The notes beneath the pieces are model-generated. The model was not told where the DNA came from. It saw only the letters and a list, made by a program, of their open reading frames with translations, and ran no database searches. Made by a program: the position numbers and the translations under genes. Shown here in pieces: positions 1 to 11,497 of a stretch of 64,000 nucleotides of DNA. Every line of letters begins with the position of its first letter. Position 1 is the first letter of the stretch. This stretch comes from Lenzites betulinus (taxonomy: Eukaryota > Basidiomycota > Agaricomycetes > Polyporales > Polyporaceae): the NCBI GenBank assembly GCA_022264855.1, contig JABYQU010000005.1, forward strand, positions 992,001 to 1,056,000, in the 5' to 3' direction.

Positions 1-720
1 GGAAAATGCGCGAAAAAGCCGATTGTGGGACTTGCTCCGTTCGTGCGTTCGTGCTGAAACTTGGCAGGCCCATTCCGTGTGCTCCAGCGACCGTCCACAC
101 AAAGGTTCCGCGCGGGCATGCGATGACAGTGCTGCGGCGGCCTTGAGAGTCCGGTGTTGTCCTGATGACGGCGCAGCGCGAGCGATCCCTCCGCGTCACC
201 GTGTGCATGACCGGGCAGGCCCCGTCCTTCCACGAGAGCGTGGCAGCATGCGTACGAAGTAACGGGGCGGGCGCCAGGGCGGGCGTCCGGAGCGGGGCGG
301 GGCTAGGAGCCGCGCTAGGCGCGCTCCTTTTCGTGCACGCCCGCGGCATAAGTCCGCGCAAAGAGCGCGCAGCTCGCTTCCGCTCTGAACATGTCAAATG
401 TCAGCGCGGGCGTACACAGTGTATATAAGAGCATGCCTACCACGTTGCGAGCCCAGGGGATGCGAAGCCGATGCGCGGTCGGCGGGTTTCTGAACCGATC
501 CTCGAAAACGCGCGAAATCGTTGGTTTTGAGACTTGCGTCGTTCGCGCTGAAACTTGGCAGGCGTGTTCGGCATGTTCGAACGACTAGCCTCACAAAACA
601 CCAGCGCGCGCATGCGCGAATACGGCTGCCCGCGCACGATGTTGTGTTTGTGTCCATGAAATGACGGAAATCGGCGCAAATGAGATCTTCGTGGACCGGC
701 CCGAAACTGGCAGGGTATAT
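1..720. repeat. Degenerate internal direct repeat within the 9-kb unit
   Basis: The stretch from about 9040 through the equivalent of bases 1-200 resembles bases about 465-700. Shared blocks include a gaagccga start, a gaaaaYgcgcgaaa block, the string gctgaaacttggcaggc (at about 53 and 548), a cacaaa block followed by gcgcgSgcatgcg, and a later atgacggMRatcggcgc-like block. Spacing is similar in both, so about 200-250 bases were duplicated long ago and have since diverged. Both 9-kb copies carry the pair. No coding or structural role is evident. Confidence 0.6.
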
Positions 721-1541
721 GCGCCCCGGCACTGGCATGTTGGCGTCGAGAGGGCGAGTGTGGCGGTTGCGTCGTTGAGCCGCGCGAGAGAGATCTTTCG
801 CAAATGCGAGAAAGATGGGGCCGCAGCTCTTCACGGCGACTTGCTACGCGGTGGGCTCCGTATAGGGGAGCCGAGGAGAGGCGAGGGGCATGCACGGAAG
901 TGAATTCGACGCCGGTGGGTGCACGGGACAGTGCGCTGACGACATTGCGAGACACGTGCCGAAGTGCTCCGGGGATGGCTAGAAATCACTAATAGTCAGC
1001 TTGTTTCGTGCTGCGAGATCGAATGGGGCACCTGAACGATACTGAAAGAAGCGAAAGAAGCTTCAGATAGCCCTTGTGCGCTTGCGCGGGCGGCGCGCGG
1101 GACACAGGGCGTCATACGAGGCCGATACGAGGGCGGCTTGCAGCGCGAAGGTGTTCCCGGCTGCGGTGACTGATGGAGGGACTTGTGCGCCCGAGGATGC
1201 TAGATACATGTTGGGTCAACCTTCTGTGATGTTCGCCTTGTGCCGCAGGTGGGCTGCTCCGCGTGGGCGAAGGAAACGAGCGTGGCCCATGGGAGAGCAG
1301 AAGGAAGACGCGATCGAGCGCTGAGCGCTGAGCAGTTCCAAAGTTCCATATCAGGCAGGCATACCAAACTCCAAGATTCAAGCGCCGGCTCATCGCAACG
1401 CGTTCACACTTTTGCTACGGTCTCGCTCAGCCCGTGCGACGCGCGTGAGAATTAAAGTATGGCAATATATACGACATAGACAGCGTGCGCTACTGACAAG
1501 CCAAGATAGCAAAATATGTCCACAACGCCGCCGCCGGGCAT

Positions 1542-2416
1542 CTAGTACTCCAGTGCAGCACCCATGCACGCCATCCCGGCCATCGCAAGCACGAGCCAGT
1601 CCTCCTCCGTCACCCGCAAGAAGCTCCCAACCGGGTCGTTCGTCATGCAGGGCATCTCGAGCCCATCACCGCCCTGATGCGACCCCGCCGTCGCCGCCCC
1701 GCCCGCGTCCTCCCCGTCCGACTCGTCGAGCACGTACGCTGCGCTCTTGATGCCCTCCTTCGGGAGCACGCGCGCGCGGCGGTACGGACCGTCCAGCTTC
1801 CGGCCCCGCGGAACCTTTGTGTCCCAGCGCTGGATGTGCGCGCATGCGGGTGCGTTGGGCGCCGCAGACGGCTGTGTCGAGGTGAGCTGCACGCCGAGCG
1901 TGTGCAGGCTCGTGGGGTGCAGCACGACGGCCGGGACGACGGTCGGGGGAGACGGCGCAGGCGCGGGCGTGCTGCTGGGATAGACGGATTGCGCATCGCG
2001 GCGGGCATCCGCGACGAAGTCCACGCTGGCCCGCTCGAAGTGCATCGTGCCGTCGTCCCAGAGGCGAAGGAGCCGCTGCAGGACGGGGATGCCGCCGCGG
2101 ATGCTGTTGAAGCTGACGTAGGGAAGGTCGCTTGGCCACCCGACGAGCCGGACTCCGTGCGCGATGACGACGAATTTGGCGTAGCGGTCGACGGCGTAGT
2201 GGAGGTGTGCGCCCTCGTCGCCGACGAGCTCCCCTGGTGAGCGGTGAGTGTCAGGAACAAACCGCGCATGGAAACGAATGAAGACTGACGATACTTGGCT
2301 GTCATCTTCGTACGCAGCTCGGTGCACAGGCCGGCGTGCCGGGTAATGCGGGGTGCGGCGTTCGGATCGAAGTCGGCCGCGGTCAAGACAGAGAAAGCGG
2401 GGCGTTTGGGGGCCAT
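1542..2416 (-). CDS. Basidiomycete hypothetical protein, intact copy (2 exons, 272 aa)
   Basis: Exons are 2416-2290 and 2233-1542 (complement). The 56-base intron (gtcagt...cag) links the MAPKRP start exon to the long downstream frame in phase, giving 272 aa. The middle of the protein holds the stretch HGVRLVGWPSDLPYVSFN, then a segment ending LLRLWDDGTMHFE. This pattern of a hydrophobic strand, GWP, and later LWDDGT-F/W resembles short hypothetical proteins I know as multicopy in Agaricomycetes. The Pro/Ala-rich linker (about 120-170) looks disordered, and the C-terminus ends in a short hydrophobic stretch (WLVLAMAGMACMGAALEY) that might associate with membrane. Function is unknown. The second repeat copy of this gene is frameshifted. 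Confidence 0.55.
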
Positions 2417-5400
2417 TCGGGCGGACGAAGGGGTGTGCGGGTGCTCCCTGGGTGCATCCTGCGCGACGGGTTTAAGAGCGCGTTGACGATGGGAGGGAGG
2501 CGGGCGCAAATTGCGCATCCCGTCAAGGGCAGGAGCGCGGTTGCTCGGAACCTTGGCGCGGCCGGCCCGCGAGGTGGAGAATCTCGCTCCGAAGTGCAAA
2601 ATGCAGGTATTGTCGCGCTGGTACTCGCTCATTCATGTTCGGATGCGCGGGGCTTGCTGGGCATAGCTCTGGCCGCTTGAAGGACATAGTGGCTGCCAGT
2701 CGTAGCACATGCATTGGCGTTGACACTCTGCGCGAGTCCTGTTCGCGCGATGCATTGTACTGTATTTGTCGTCTGGTGCTGCCTCTTGCACGCGCGCACA
2801 CCGGTATTCTCTGCTGGACTATGCGACTACTCAATGGCAATATACATGTCATCCGAGAAGGGAGTTTACTTACATTATACAATACCGGGGCCGTCGCGAA
2901 AGTCCCTGAGTCTTCATTGACGCGTGTACGTATTTGCTAACCTGCTGGAAAAGCAAAACAGTCGACCGTTATTCCTTACTCGCGCGTCGGTAGCCGAGCA
3001 TCGCCGATGCTCTCCCGCCGAGTGCAACGCCCTCACCTGCGCGCGAACCTAGCGTTGCCCGTGCCCGCGTCGGGGAGCGAGCCTCTTGCGCGACCTGCTA
3101 GAACACCCACCGCCCGCCGCGCTGCAGCCTCCCGCGCACCGCCAGACGACCTAGATCAAAGTGTGAGCTCCCCAGACCGCCGACGCACGGCGCCCACCCC
3201 GCCGAGCCAACCACCGCGCATCCCACCGCCCCGGCGCGCGCCCGCTTCTATCACGCTTCCGCCCCGCCCACTGGCGCCGTGCCCTGAGGAGCACCACGCG
3301 CGACGTCGGCGCTCCGCCGCGGCCGGGCCCGCACACCATGATGGCGCGACACTGTTCGGGGCGGCGAACTCCCGCTCGAGCCCAAAGTATACACGTCGTC
3401 TGCGCGCCCCCCGACTTCCCCGTCCGGCGATCACCTGCTGCAGATCGGGCGTCTCGTCTGCGGACGTGCCCGCACCAGCGACGCGGGCGCGAACACGGCG
3501 GGGCGCCCGCGCCGACGCGTCCGTTGCTGGGGACGGGGAGGCGAGGAGGTGCGTTGCGAGCCGGGAGGCAGGAGGCGGGGGCGGGCGTGCCGCGTCCTCA
3601 GGCTGTTGCAGTGGTGCATGCGGCGCGGACGCCCGACGGCGAGCTCGACGACCGCGTGCGCGCAGGAGACAGCCCCGGGAGAAGCCCACCGTGTGCGCTT
3701 GCGTTGTGGGTCCATGTCGCGCACGCCAGTCGCCGCGCACACGTCCGCCGCACACGCATACGGGCGCCGGGCCTCGTCGGCTCCCGTCCGCGAAGCACCA
3801 GCGTTGCGCGTCCCCCGCTGACAGCAACAAATGGCTGCGTCGCGCGTGCAAAGTCCTGTGCGCGCTCGATCGCCGTCCGTCCGCCGAGCGCGCGAGGGTG
3901 CGCGTCGGGGTGCTGAAACGAGAACGTGCCCCGCCGTCCTGCTGTTTTCGGCATGGGCTCAGGGCGTTGGCCCGACGTCGTCGCGATCTGGTGCGGCGCG
4001 CGTGCGCGAGAACGAGGGTCTTGGGAGGATCCGCGTGTGCTCTGCCAGTGGGCCAGTGGACGCGGTGGACGAGGCGGCCGTCGGCGTGCATGCCGTTGCT
4101 CGCAGTTGTAGATAGTATATTCTATGCAAATACGACCTATGTTGTGTGCAGTAGAGCCTGTGCGATGCGGCGTCAGCAGGAGGCGGAGGGCTTGCAGGTT
4201 GCAGGAATAAGTCAGAAGCGAAACCACACCGAGTTCTGGCATCTTCGCCGCCTCGCGCGTATGCAGACTCCCCGCGCGACGTCGGGACGCTGGTGTACGC
4301 GCACTGCACGTCGCGCGGTGACGGCACGGCGAACGGAATCGCCTCGTCTATTGCCCTCTTCGTCGGCGCACGAAACGCATTCGCGCACAGCTACGCACGG
4401 CGCGCGCGGACGAGGGCGCGGGCATGCGAACAACGCGTGCCCGTGCCCACGCCCGCCGCACGTCCAAGCCCGTGTCCGAGCAGCGCCCGGGCACTCGCGA
4501 TCGGGGCCCGCACCTGCACGCTGTGAAAATGGTGTATGTATTGTGCTCACCTTGTCTCATCCCCACACCCCGCCCCGCATGAGTCCCCAGGTACGTACCG
4601 CTCTTGCTCATAGGCCACGCTCATCGTCCAGCTCTTAGTCCTCCCGCGCACGACCTGGGGATATCGTTTGCCGCACGGCTTGGCGGTATTCAGACGGCGA
4701 GCGGGCGCGCCGACCTCGACGATGTCCACCTGCTCCATCCAGCCTGTGGTACGTACGTGCATGCGCTCACGCACCGCATGCTACACTCACCGTTTGCGTA
4801 GATGCGGCGGACGTCGCGGCTCGACTAACGCGCCTGTCGCACGAATGTACGTACCTATCTTCACTATTGCTACAAACGATGTGCTTACTATTTGAACCGT
4901 GCAGGTGTGGCGCATTCGCGCACGCGTCGGACTCGTCGGCATCGGCGCAGGGTGCAGGCGGAACGCGCTGCCTTCGCTATGCGCACTGCGCGATGGCCTT
5001 GAGGAGGCTTTCAAGGGCAGGCGCATGCCGCCGTCGGCCGTCTCGTCTGCGGCGGCGGAACTCTGAGTAGAACACGTTAGATACGGTTAGTGTCGCAGCA
5101 GTAGCACGCTTGTATGCGCGGCATGTAGGCGCGAGCATCGGCGCGGGCCAGTGCACCTGCGTGGATGCGGGGGGCACGGCGGGAGGGAGGCCGGGGACGG
5201 GAGGGGCAGCGCCGGAGCGCCGGAGCGCCGGAGCAGCGGGCGGCGGGCGTACAGAGCGGCGGGACGGGGGCAGAGGCAGGGGAGCGAGGGCGGGCACAGG
5301 GCGAGAGAGGCGGTCGAGCGCGGGGAATGGCAGAGCAGAGCAGAAAGGCCAGAGGGGCGCGTTGCCTAAACGGGCCCTGGACAGTCTGTGGCGCACGGCA

Positions 5401-5703
5401 AAGCTGGGGGCGAGTGGGGCGTCGTCACCGCCGATTCTCACGGCTACTAGCAGTCCAGCTGCTCAGTCAGCATCCTTTGAGCACATCATAGCGGCTCTGC
5501 GCAGTCTCGCCTGGCGGTTCTGCAGATACCGTGTTGGTCACCATCGAGCAGTCGGAGTTCTTTCCCGATGCCGGACTTGTACTCGGTACTTAACACAGCG
5601 AAGGGAAGCGTCGATCTCATTCAAACATTGCATCTCGACAAGTACTCCTGTCTATCCAAACACCAACCCACAACTCAAACAACAGTATCACCCATTGTAA
5701 CCG
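2417..5703. other. GC-rich region without a convincing gene (repeat unit, left copy)
   Basis: Long open frames occur on both strands, the longest at 3007-4638. Their translations are Arg/Ala/Pro-rich with no domain, no hydrophobic core pattern and overlapping rivals in other frames, as expected from GC-rich non-coding DNA lacking stops. A short tandem repeat of the 9-mer gcgccggag (three units) sits at about 5210-5235. The last few hundred bases before 5704 should hold the reductase promoter; no clear TATA element was recognised. The same sequence recurs at 11498-14784. Confidence 0.6.
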
Positions 5704-6881
5704 ATGGCCAGCGACAAGTCTACCCTGCCTCTCGTTCTCGTAGTTGGCGCCACAGGCCATACAGGCGGCAGCATCGCCCACGCTCTTCTGGACTCGCACA
5801 ACTTCGTTTGTCTTTCGACTCCTATCCCTGTTGAGTAAGCTCTAATTCAGCATTGATTTTATGCAGCGCGTCGCGGCGCTCATCCGCCCTGCCTCCGAGA
5901 CCAAGCCCGCCACGCAGGCACTCCGCGCTGCCGGCGTGGAGATCCGCCTCGGGGACATCACCGACGACCTTGCGAAGCTGAAGGCGCACCTCGCTGGCGT
6001 CGCCATCGTAGTCAGCGCGGTCGTCGCCTGGACCGTCACCGAGCAGAAGGACCTCATCCGCGCTGCGAAGGAGGTCGGCGTGCAGCGCTTCGTGCCGTGC
6101 GACTTCGGCACGCCCGGAAAGCGCGGCGTCCGCGCGCTCCACGACCTGGTACGTCCTGGGGGAACGCATGTGTTTGACCGGATTGCTGATGTGTCTGTGT
6201 GACTTCAGAAACTGGACATCCGGGAGTTCATCCAGGAGCTCGGTGTGCCGCACACCTTCATCGACGTCGGCTGGTGGATGCAGCTCGCGGTGCCGCTCCC
6301 GTCGCGCAGCGCAGCGCTCGACGTCGCAAAGGCCATGACGTACGAGCTGCACGGCACTGGCAAGCAGAGCTACCTGCTCACCAACCGCGAGCACATCGGC
6401 ACGTTCGTCGCGCGCATCATCGCGGACCCGCGCACCCTGAACAAGGCCGTCATCGTGTGGGAGGATGAGGTGCGAGAGGAGGACGCACATGCGCTCGGCG
6501 AACGCCTGTCCGGCGAGGAGGCCGCGCTGAAGGCGAAGAGGCGTCTTGTGAGTGAGAGACGGCTGCTGTTGCTGCCAGTGTGCTGATCTTTGTGATCGCC
6601 GCACGCAGTTGTCCAAGGAGCAAATCGAGGCGCAGGCGGCGGAGGCCACGGCGCTGGTGGAGAAGAACCCGACCAACCCTCTGGCGCACGCGACGCAGTC
6701 GTGGAACGAGTACATGATCAGCATCCACATTCTCGGAGAGAACACGCTCGCCTACGCGAAGAGCTTGGGCTACTTGGATGCGCGCGAGCTGTACCCCGAC
6801 GCGCCGAAGTACACCTTTGAAGACTTTGCGAAGGAGTATTACGCCTTGGAGGAGCCCGGGCGGGAGTATCTGGGGCTTTAG
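5704..6881 (+). CDS. NmrA/isoflavone-reductase-like NAD(P)-binding protein, copy 1
   Basis: Four exons (5704-5805, 5867-6148, 6209-6547, 6609-6881) give 331 aa. All introns are phase 0 and about 60 bases long. The N-terminus has the dinucleotide-binding signature VVGATGHTG (about residues 14-22) after a beta-strand. It is followed by VSAVVAWTVTEQKDLIRAAK and RFVPCDFGTP, the layout of the NmrA-like/isoflavone-reductase branch of atypical short-chain dehydrogenases. The length is normal for that family. In fungi such proteins are NAD(P)H-dependent reductases or redox-sensing regulators; substrate cannot be read from sequence. The paralogue at 14785-15961 differs at only three residues, all near the C-terminus (Phe/Ile, Glu/Asp, Leu/Met). 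Cytosolic location is inferred, since there is no signal peptide or membrane segment. Confidence 0.88.
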
Positions 6882-9082
6882 GCGAGCGCGCGGGCGATCG
6901 TCGAGGGCGGGCGCGTGCACGGTGCCGAGCATGCGCGGGGCGGGCGCGGACCGGCGGCGGATGTGTTTGTAGAGAGAATCGGACCGGCGGCGGTGTGTTT
7001 GTGGAAAGAATCGAATAGACTGCGTGGATAGTAGGGAGTAGTACTCGACGGGGAGTAGTATCGACGGTGGTGGACAGTGGGAAGGAGTTCCGACGACGGC
7101 GATGGAGGGGAGTAGTACTCGACGGCGGGCGATGGAGGAGTTGCGTGGAAGGTGAGTCCATTGACACAAGTAGCAGTCGTTGTAAGAGTCGCAGCAATAT
7201 ATTTTATTACTTCTCGGACAACGCACAGAGGGCACGGTCGTACTCTACGCTATGCTACTCGCCATACGTTCAGACCGCTCGCCCTCCCTCCGAGCGCGCC
7301 GCCGACAGCTCGATGTACATACCAAAGACGTGAACTCGCGCCATCCGGAGCCCACGCGCCACGCGCACTTGCGCGAACAATGGCGACGATGGCCGCCCCG
7401 CGGACCCACGCCGCCCGCCGGGGGACGCCGCGCTCGTTGCCGCGTTCGCCCTGCGCTCCCGTTCTCTGGCCGCGTGAGGATGGCGGCGGATCCGCTGGGC
7501 CCGCTGGGCCCGCACCGTAGCCGGATTTCACCCCGGAGTTTGTGTGTTTCGCCGCTGGCGCGCTGGCGGCCCGCGCGTTGTCGTACCGCGCACCTCGCGT
7601 CGGCCCATTTGACAGGACTGGACGGGAGGCTGGCAGCGTTTGCGGTCGCGTCCGAACCCCTGCGCGCAAGCCGCACTCCCTCATTTGTCCATCCGGCTGC
7701 CCCACAACGGTTCCCCGCTCGTGCGAGAGCCTGCCGGTGTGCGTCGAGTCGAAGGCGCGCTGCGCTGCGCGAAGAGTGTCAGAAATCGGACACCGCGACT
7801 TTATCGAAATCGAGACTTACTTTCAGGACATCCCAACGCTAGCCTTCCCCGCGCGCTGCGCTACGTCGCCTGCCGGTCGCGCTGAGAAGTCGACCGCTGC
7901 TGCGACCGCTGCTGCACGGCGGCACGCGGATACGCAGCCCGTCGACTTGGACGTGTGCGTTGCGCGCGCTGTGCTCCGTTCTCCCGGGCGGCTTCGTCGC
8001 TTTGTGCACCGACCGGCACTGTCCCGGCGAGTCCAGTGCGTGCAGCGCGTGCAGCGGAAGCCCTGGTAAGGTATGAGAGTGCAGCAAACTACAAACGGAC
8101 GGCGTACTCACCTCTTACGCGTCGCGGTCGTGGATACGACCCTCCTCTCGAGCACCTTGCCTCAAGCTCACCTCGGATCGCGGTGAATGGCGGGGGATGG
8201 GCACGACAGAGCGAAGGGAACGGGCAGCGCAGAGAGAAGAGAACGGGCAGCGCAGAGGGCGGGCAACGGGCAGCGCAGAGGGCGGGGTCGCGGGAGCCGG
8301 CGTAGCGGCGTAGCGGGAGAGGGGGCGTCGGGCCATCGCGGACGCAGGGGGCACAACCATACTTATGTAGTGGACTCACAGTGAGGAACCGAAATGATGC
8401 ACGTCAGCTCCCGGAGCGCGCGCGCTGCATGCACCTCCCGAACGGCGTCCGATTTCTTCGTTTGGTCATACTCATCGAGTCCACGGCCGTCGTCTGACAG
8501 CACCGAAAGCGGAAAGTGCATGAATCACTCACCAGCGGGGCGGCCGATTTCCGATTTCCGCCTTGTATTCGCCACACGAGGGGGCACGACGCCGTCCTGC
8601 GGCAAGTGCGAGCTCGCGTACGCACACAACACTTGCCAGTGTCCTCGCACGGATGGCGTGCAAAGATACAAAGCTGGCGCCGCCCGCGCCCGCGCCCGCG
8701 AGTATACTGACCCAGAGTCGCCGCCGTAGCACGGCTGATGCGGCCGCGACGCTGTGTTCTGAGCTGCGTCCTGGGAATGCCGCCGCGACAGGAATGCGCC
8801 CGTCGTGCCTGACCCATCGCAGGGAAGACGCCGTCCACAAACGGGAGCGTGCGCGCGAAGCGGCGGGGCGCCGGGACGCCGGGACGCTCGTCGAGGGCTG
8901 GCGCGTTTATTCCGGCGGGCGCCGAGTTTGCAGCAAGTCTGCGCAGTTCGGTTCTGCTCTAATGACGGCGAACGTCAGCCCATGCGTGCACCACATGAAT
9001 GCGAGTCAACGTACCCAATGGCGGAGCAAATGGGCGTGAAGCCGAGACGCGGCGGGCGATTCTCTGGACGCGCCCCCGACTC
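6882..9082. other. Spacer between repeat copies, no convincing gene
   Basis: This 2.2-kb stretch has no counterpart after the right copy, so in this window it occurs once. It contains short imperfect direct repeats: agtagtactcgacgg-like units at 7030-7130, and three copies of acgggcagcgcagag-like units at 8215-8290. Open frames are short, Arg/Pro-rich and mutually overlapping. If the array continues to the left of base 1, the spacer should recur there. Confidence 0.55.
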
Positions 9083-10623
9083 GGAAAATGCGCGAAAAAG
9101 CCGATTGTGGGACTTGCTCCGTTCGTGCGTTCGTGCTGAAACTTGGCAGGCCCATTCCGTGTGCTCCAGCGACCGTCCACACAAAGGTTCCGCGCGGGCA
9201 TGCGATGACAGTGCTGCGGCGGCCTTGAGAGTCCGGTGTTGTCCTGATGACGGCGCAGCGCGAGCGATCCCTCCGCGTCACCGTGTGCATGACCGGGCAG
9301 GCCCCGTCCTTCCACGAGAGCGTGGCAGCATGCGTACGAAGTAACGGGGCGGGCGCCAGGGCGGGCGTCCGGAGCGGGGCGGGGCTAGGAGCCGCGCTAG
9401 GCGCGCTCCTTTTCGTGCACGCCCGCGGCATAAGTCCGCGCAAAGAGCGCGCAGCTCGCTTCCGCTCTGAACATGTCAAATGTCAGCGCGGGCGTACACA
9501 GTGTATATAAGAGCATGCCTACCACGTTGCGAGCCCAGGGGATGCGAAGCCGATGCGCGGTCGGCGGGTTTCTGAACCGATCCTCGAAAACGCGCGAAAT
9601 CGTTGGTTTTGAGACTTGCGTCGTTCGCGCTGAAACTTGGCAGGCGTGTTCGGCATGTTCGAACGACTAGCCTCACAAAACACCAGCGCGCGCATGCGCG
9701 AATACGGCTGCCCGCGCACGATGTTGTGTTTGTGTCCATGAAATGACGGAAATCGGCGCAAATGAGATCTTCGTGGACCGGCCCGAAACTGGCAGGGTAT
9801 ATGCGCCCCGGCACTGGCATGTTGGCGTCGAGAGGGCGAGTGTGGCGGTTGCGTCGTTGAGCCGCGCGAGAGAGATCTTTCGCAAATGCGAGAAAGATGG
9901 GGCCGCAGCTCTTCACGGCGACTTGCTACGCGGTGGGCTCCGTATAGGGGAGCCGAGGAGAGGCGAGGGGCATGCACGGAAGTGAATTCGACGCCGGTGG
10001 GTGCACGGGACAGTGCGCTGACGACATTGCGAGACACGTGCCGAAGTGCTCCGGGGATGGCTAGAAATCACTAATAGTCAGCTTGTTTCGTGCTGCGAGA
10101 TCGAATGGGGCACCTGAACGATACTGAAAGAAGCGAAAGAAGCTTCAGATAGCCCTTGTGCGCTTGCGCGGGCGGCGCGCGGGACACAGGGCGTCATACG
10201 AGGCCGATACGAGGGCGGCTTGCAGCGCGAAGGTGTTCCCGGCTGCGGTGACTGATGGAGGGACTTGTGCGCCCGAGGATGCTAGATACATGTTGGGTCA
10301 ACCTTCTGTGATGTTCGCCTTGTGCCGCAGGTGGGCTGCTCCGCGTGGGCGAAGGAAACGAGCGTGGCCCATGGGAGAGCAGAAGGAAGACGCGATCGAG
10401 CGCTGAGCGCTGAGCAGTTCCAAAGTTCCATATCAGGCAGGCATACCAAACTCCAAGATTCAAGCGCCGGCTCATCGCAACGCGTTCACACTTTTGCTAC
10501 GGTCTCGCTCAGCCCGTGCGACGCGCGTGAGAATTAAAGTATGGCAATATATACGACATAGACAGCGTGCGCTACTGACAAGCCAAGATAGCAAAATATG
10601 TCCACAACGCCGCCGCCGGGCAT

Positions 10624-11497
10624 CTAGTACTCCAGTGCAGCACCCATGCACGCCATCCCGGCCATCGCAAGCACGAGCCAGTCCTCCTCCGTCACCCGCA
10701 AGAAGCTCCCAACCGGGTCGTTCGTCATGCAGGGCATCTCGAGCCCATCACCGCCCTGATGCGACCCCGCCGTCGCCGCCCCGCCCGCGTCCTCCCCGTC
10801 CGACTCGTCGAGCACGTACGCTGCGCTCTTGATGCCCTCCTTCGGGAGCACGCGCGCGCGGCGGTACGGACCGTCCAGCTTCCGGCCCGCGGAACCTTTG
10901 TGTCCCAGCGCTGGATGTGCGCGCATGCGGGTGCGTTGGGCGCCGCAGACGGCTGTGTCGAGGTGAGCTGCACGCCGAGCGTGTGCAGGCTCGTGGGGTG
11001 CAGCACGACGGCCGGGACGACGGTCGGGGGAGACGGCGCAGGCGCGGGCGTGCTGCTGGGATAGACGGATTGCGCATCGCGGCGGGCATCCGCGACGAAG
11101 TCCACGCTGGCCCGCTCGAAGTGCATCGTGCCGTCGTCCCAGAGGCGAAGGAGCCGCTGCAGGACGGGGATGCCGCCGCGGATGCTGTTGAAGCTGACGT
11201 AGGGAAGGTCGCTTGGCCACCCGACGAGCCGGACTCCGTGCGCGATGACGACGAATTTGGCGTAGCGGTCGACGGCGTAGTGGAGGTGTGCGCCCTCGTC
11301 GCCGACGAGCTCCCCTGGTGAGCGGTGAGTGTCAGGAACAAACCGCGCATGGAAACGAATGAAGACTGACGATACTTGGCTGTCATCTTCGTACGCAGCT
11401 CGGTGCACAGGCCGGCGTGCCGGGTAATGCGGGGTGCGGCGTTCGGATCGAAGTCGGCCGCGGTCAAGACAGAGAAAGCGGGGCGTTTGGGGGCCAT
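10624..11497 (-). pseudogene. Frameshifted copy of the repeat-borne hypothetical gene
   Basis: This copy corresponds to the gene at 1542-2416, with the same two-exon layout (exon 1 11497-11371, intron 56 bases, exon 2 down to 10624). It has one C fewer in a short C run near 10885 (cggcccgcgg, against cggccccgcgg near 1803). The loss shifts the frame after WDTKVPR, replaces the conserved C-terminal third with an Arg/Ser-rich tail and ends at a premature stop at 10725. Everything else looks identical to the intact copy. The change is either a very recent mutation or an assembly/base-calling error in a GC-rich run. Confidence 0.7.

Larger units (their letters stand above)
1..6884. repeat. Left copy of ~9.08-kb direct repeat (truncated by window edge)
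   Basis: Base 1 aligns with base 9083, and similarity runs to just past the stop codon of the reductase gene at 6881 (15961 in the other copy), where the copies diverge at once. The offset is 9082 at the start, 9081 after a one-base difference near 1803/10885, and 9080 after a one-base difference in the second reductase intron. From 1 to about 5780 I noticed only the one indel. From about 5800 onward there are scattered substitutions, mostly silent or intronic. The left limit lies outside the window, so the copy number in the genome is unknown. No LTRs, terminal inverted repeats or transposase were recognised, so I call this a segmental tandem duplication and not a transposon. Confidence 0.95.

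Noticed and set aside
3156..4242. Overlapping minus-strand frames of 311 and 214 codons opposite the 543-codon frame
   Set aside because: Same low-stop GC-rich artefact, with Arg-rich translations and no family motif.
3007..4638. 543-codon open frame on the plus strand (repeated at 12088-13719)
   Set aside because: The translation is Arg/Ala/Pro/Ser noise with no domain. Equally long frames overlap it on the other strand, and the composition follows the GC-rich DNA. No splice or start context supports it.
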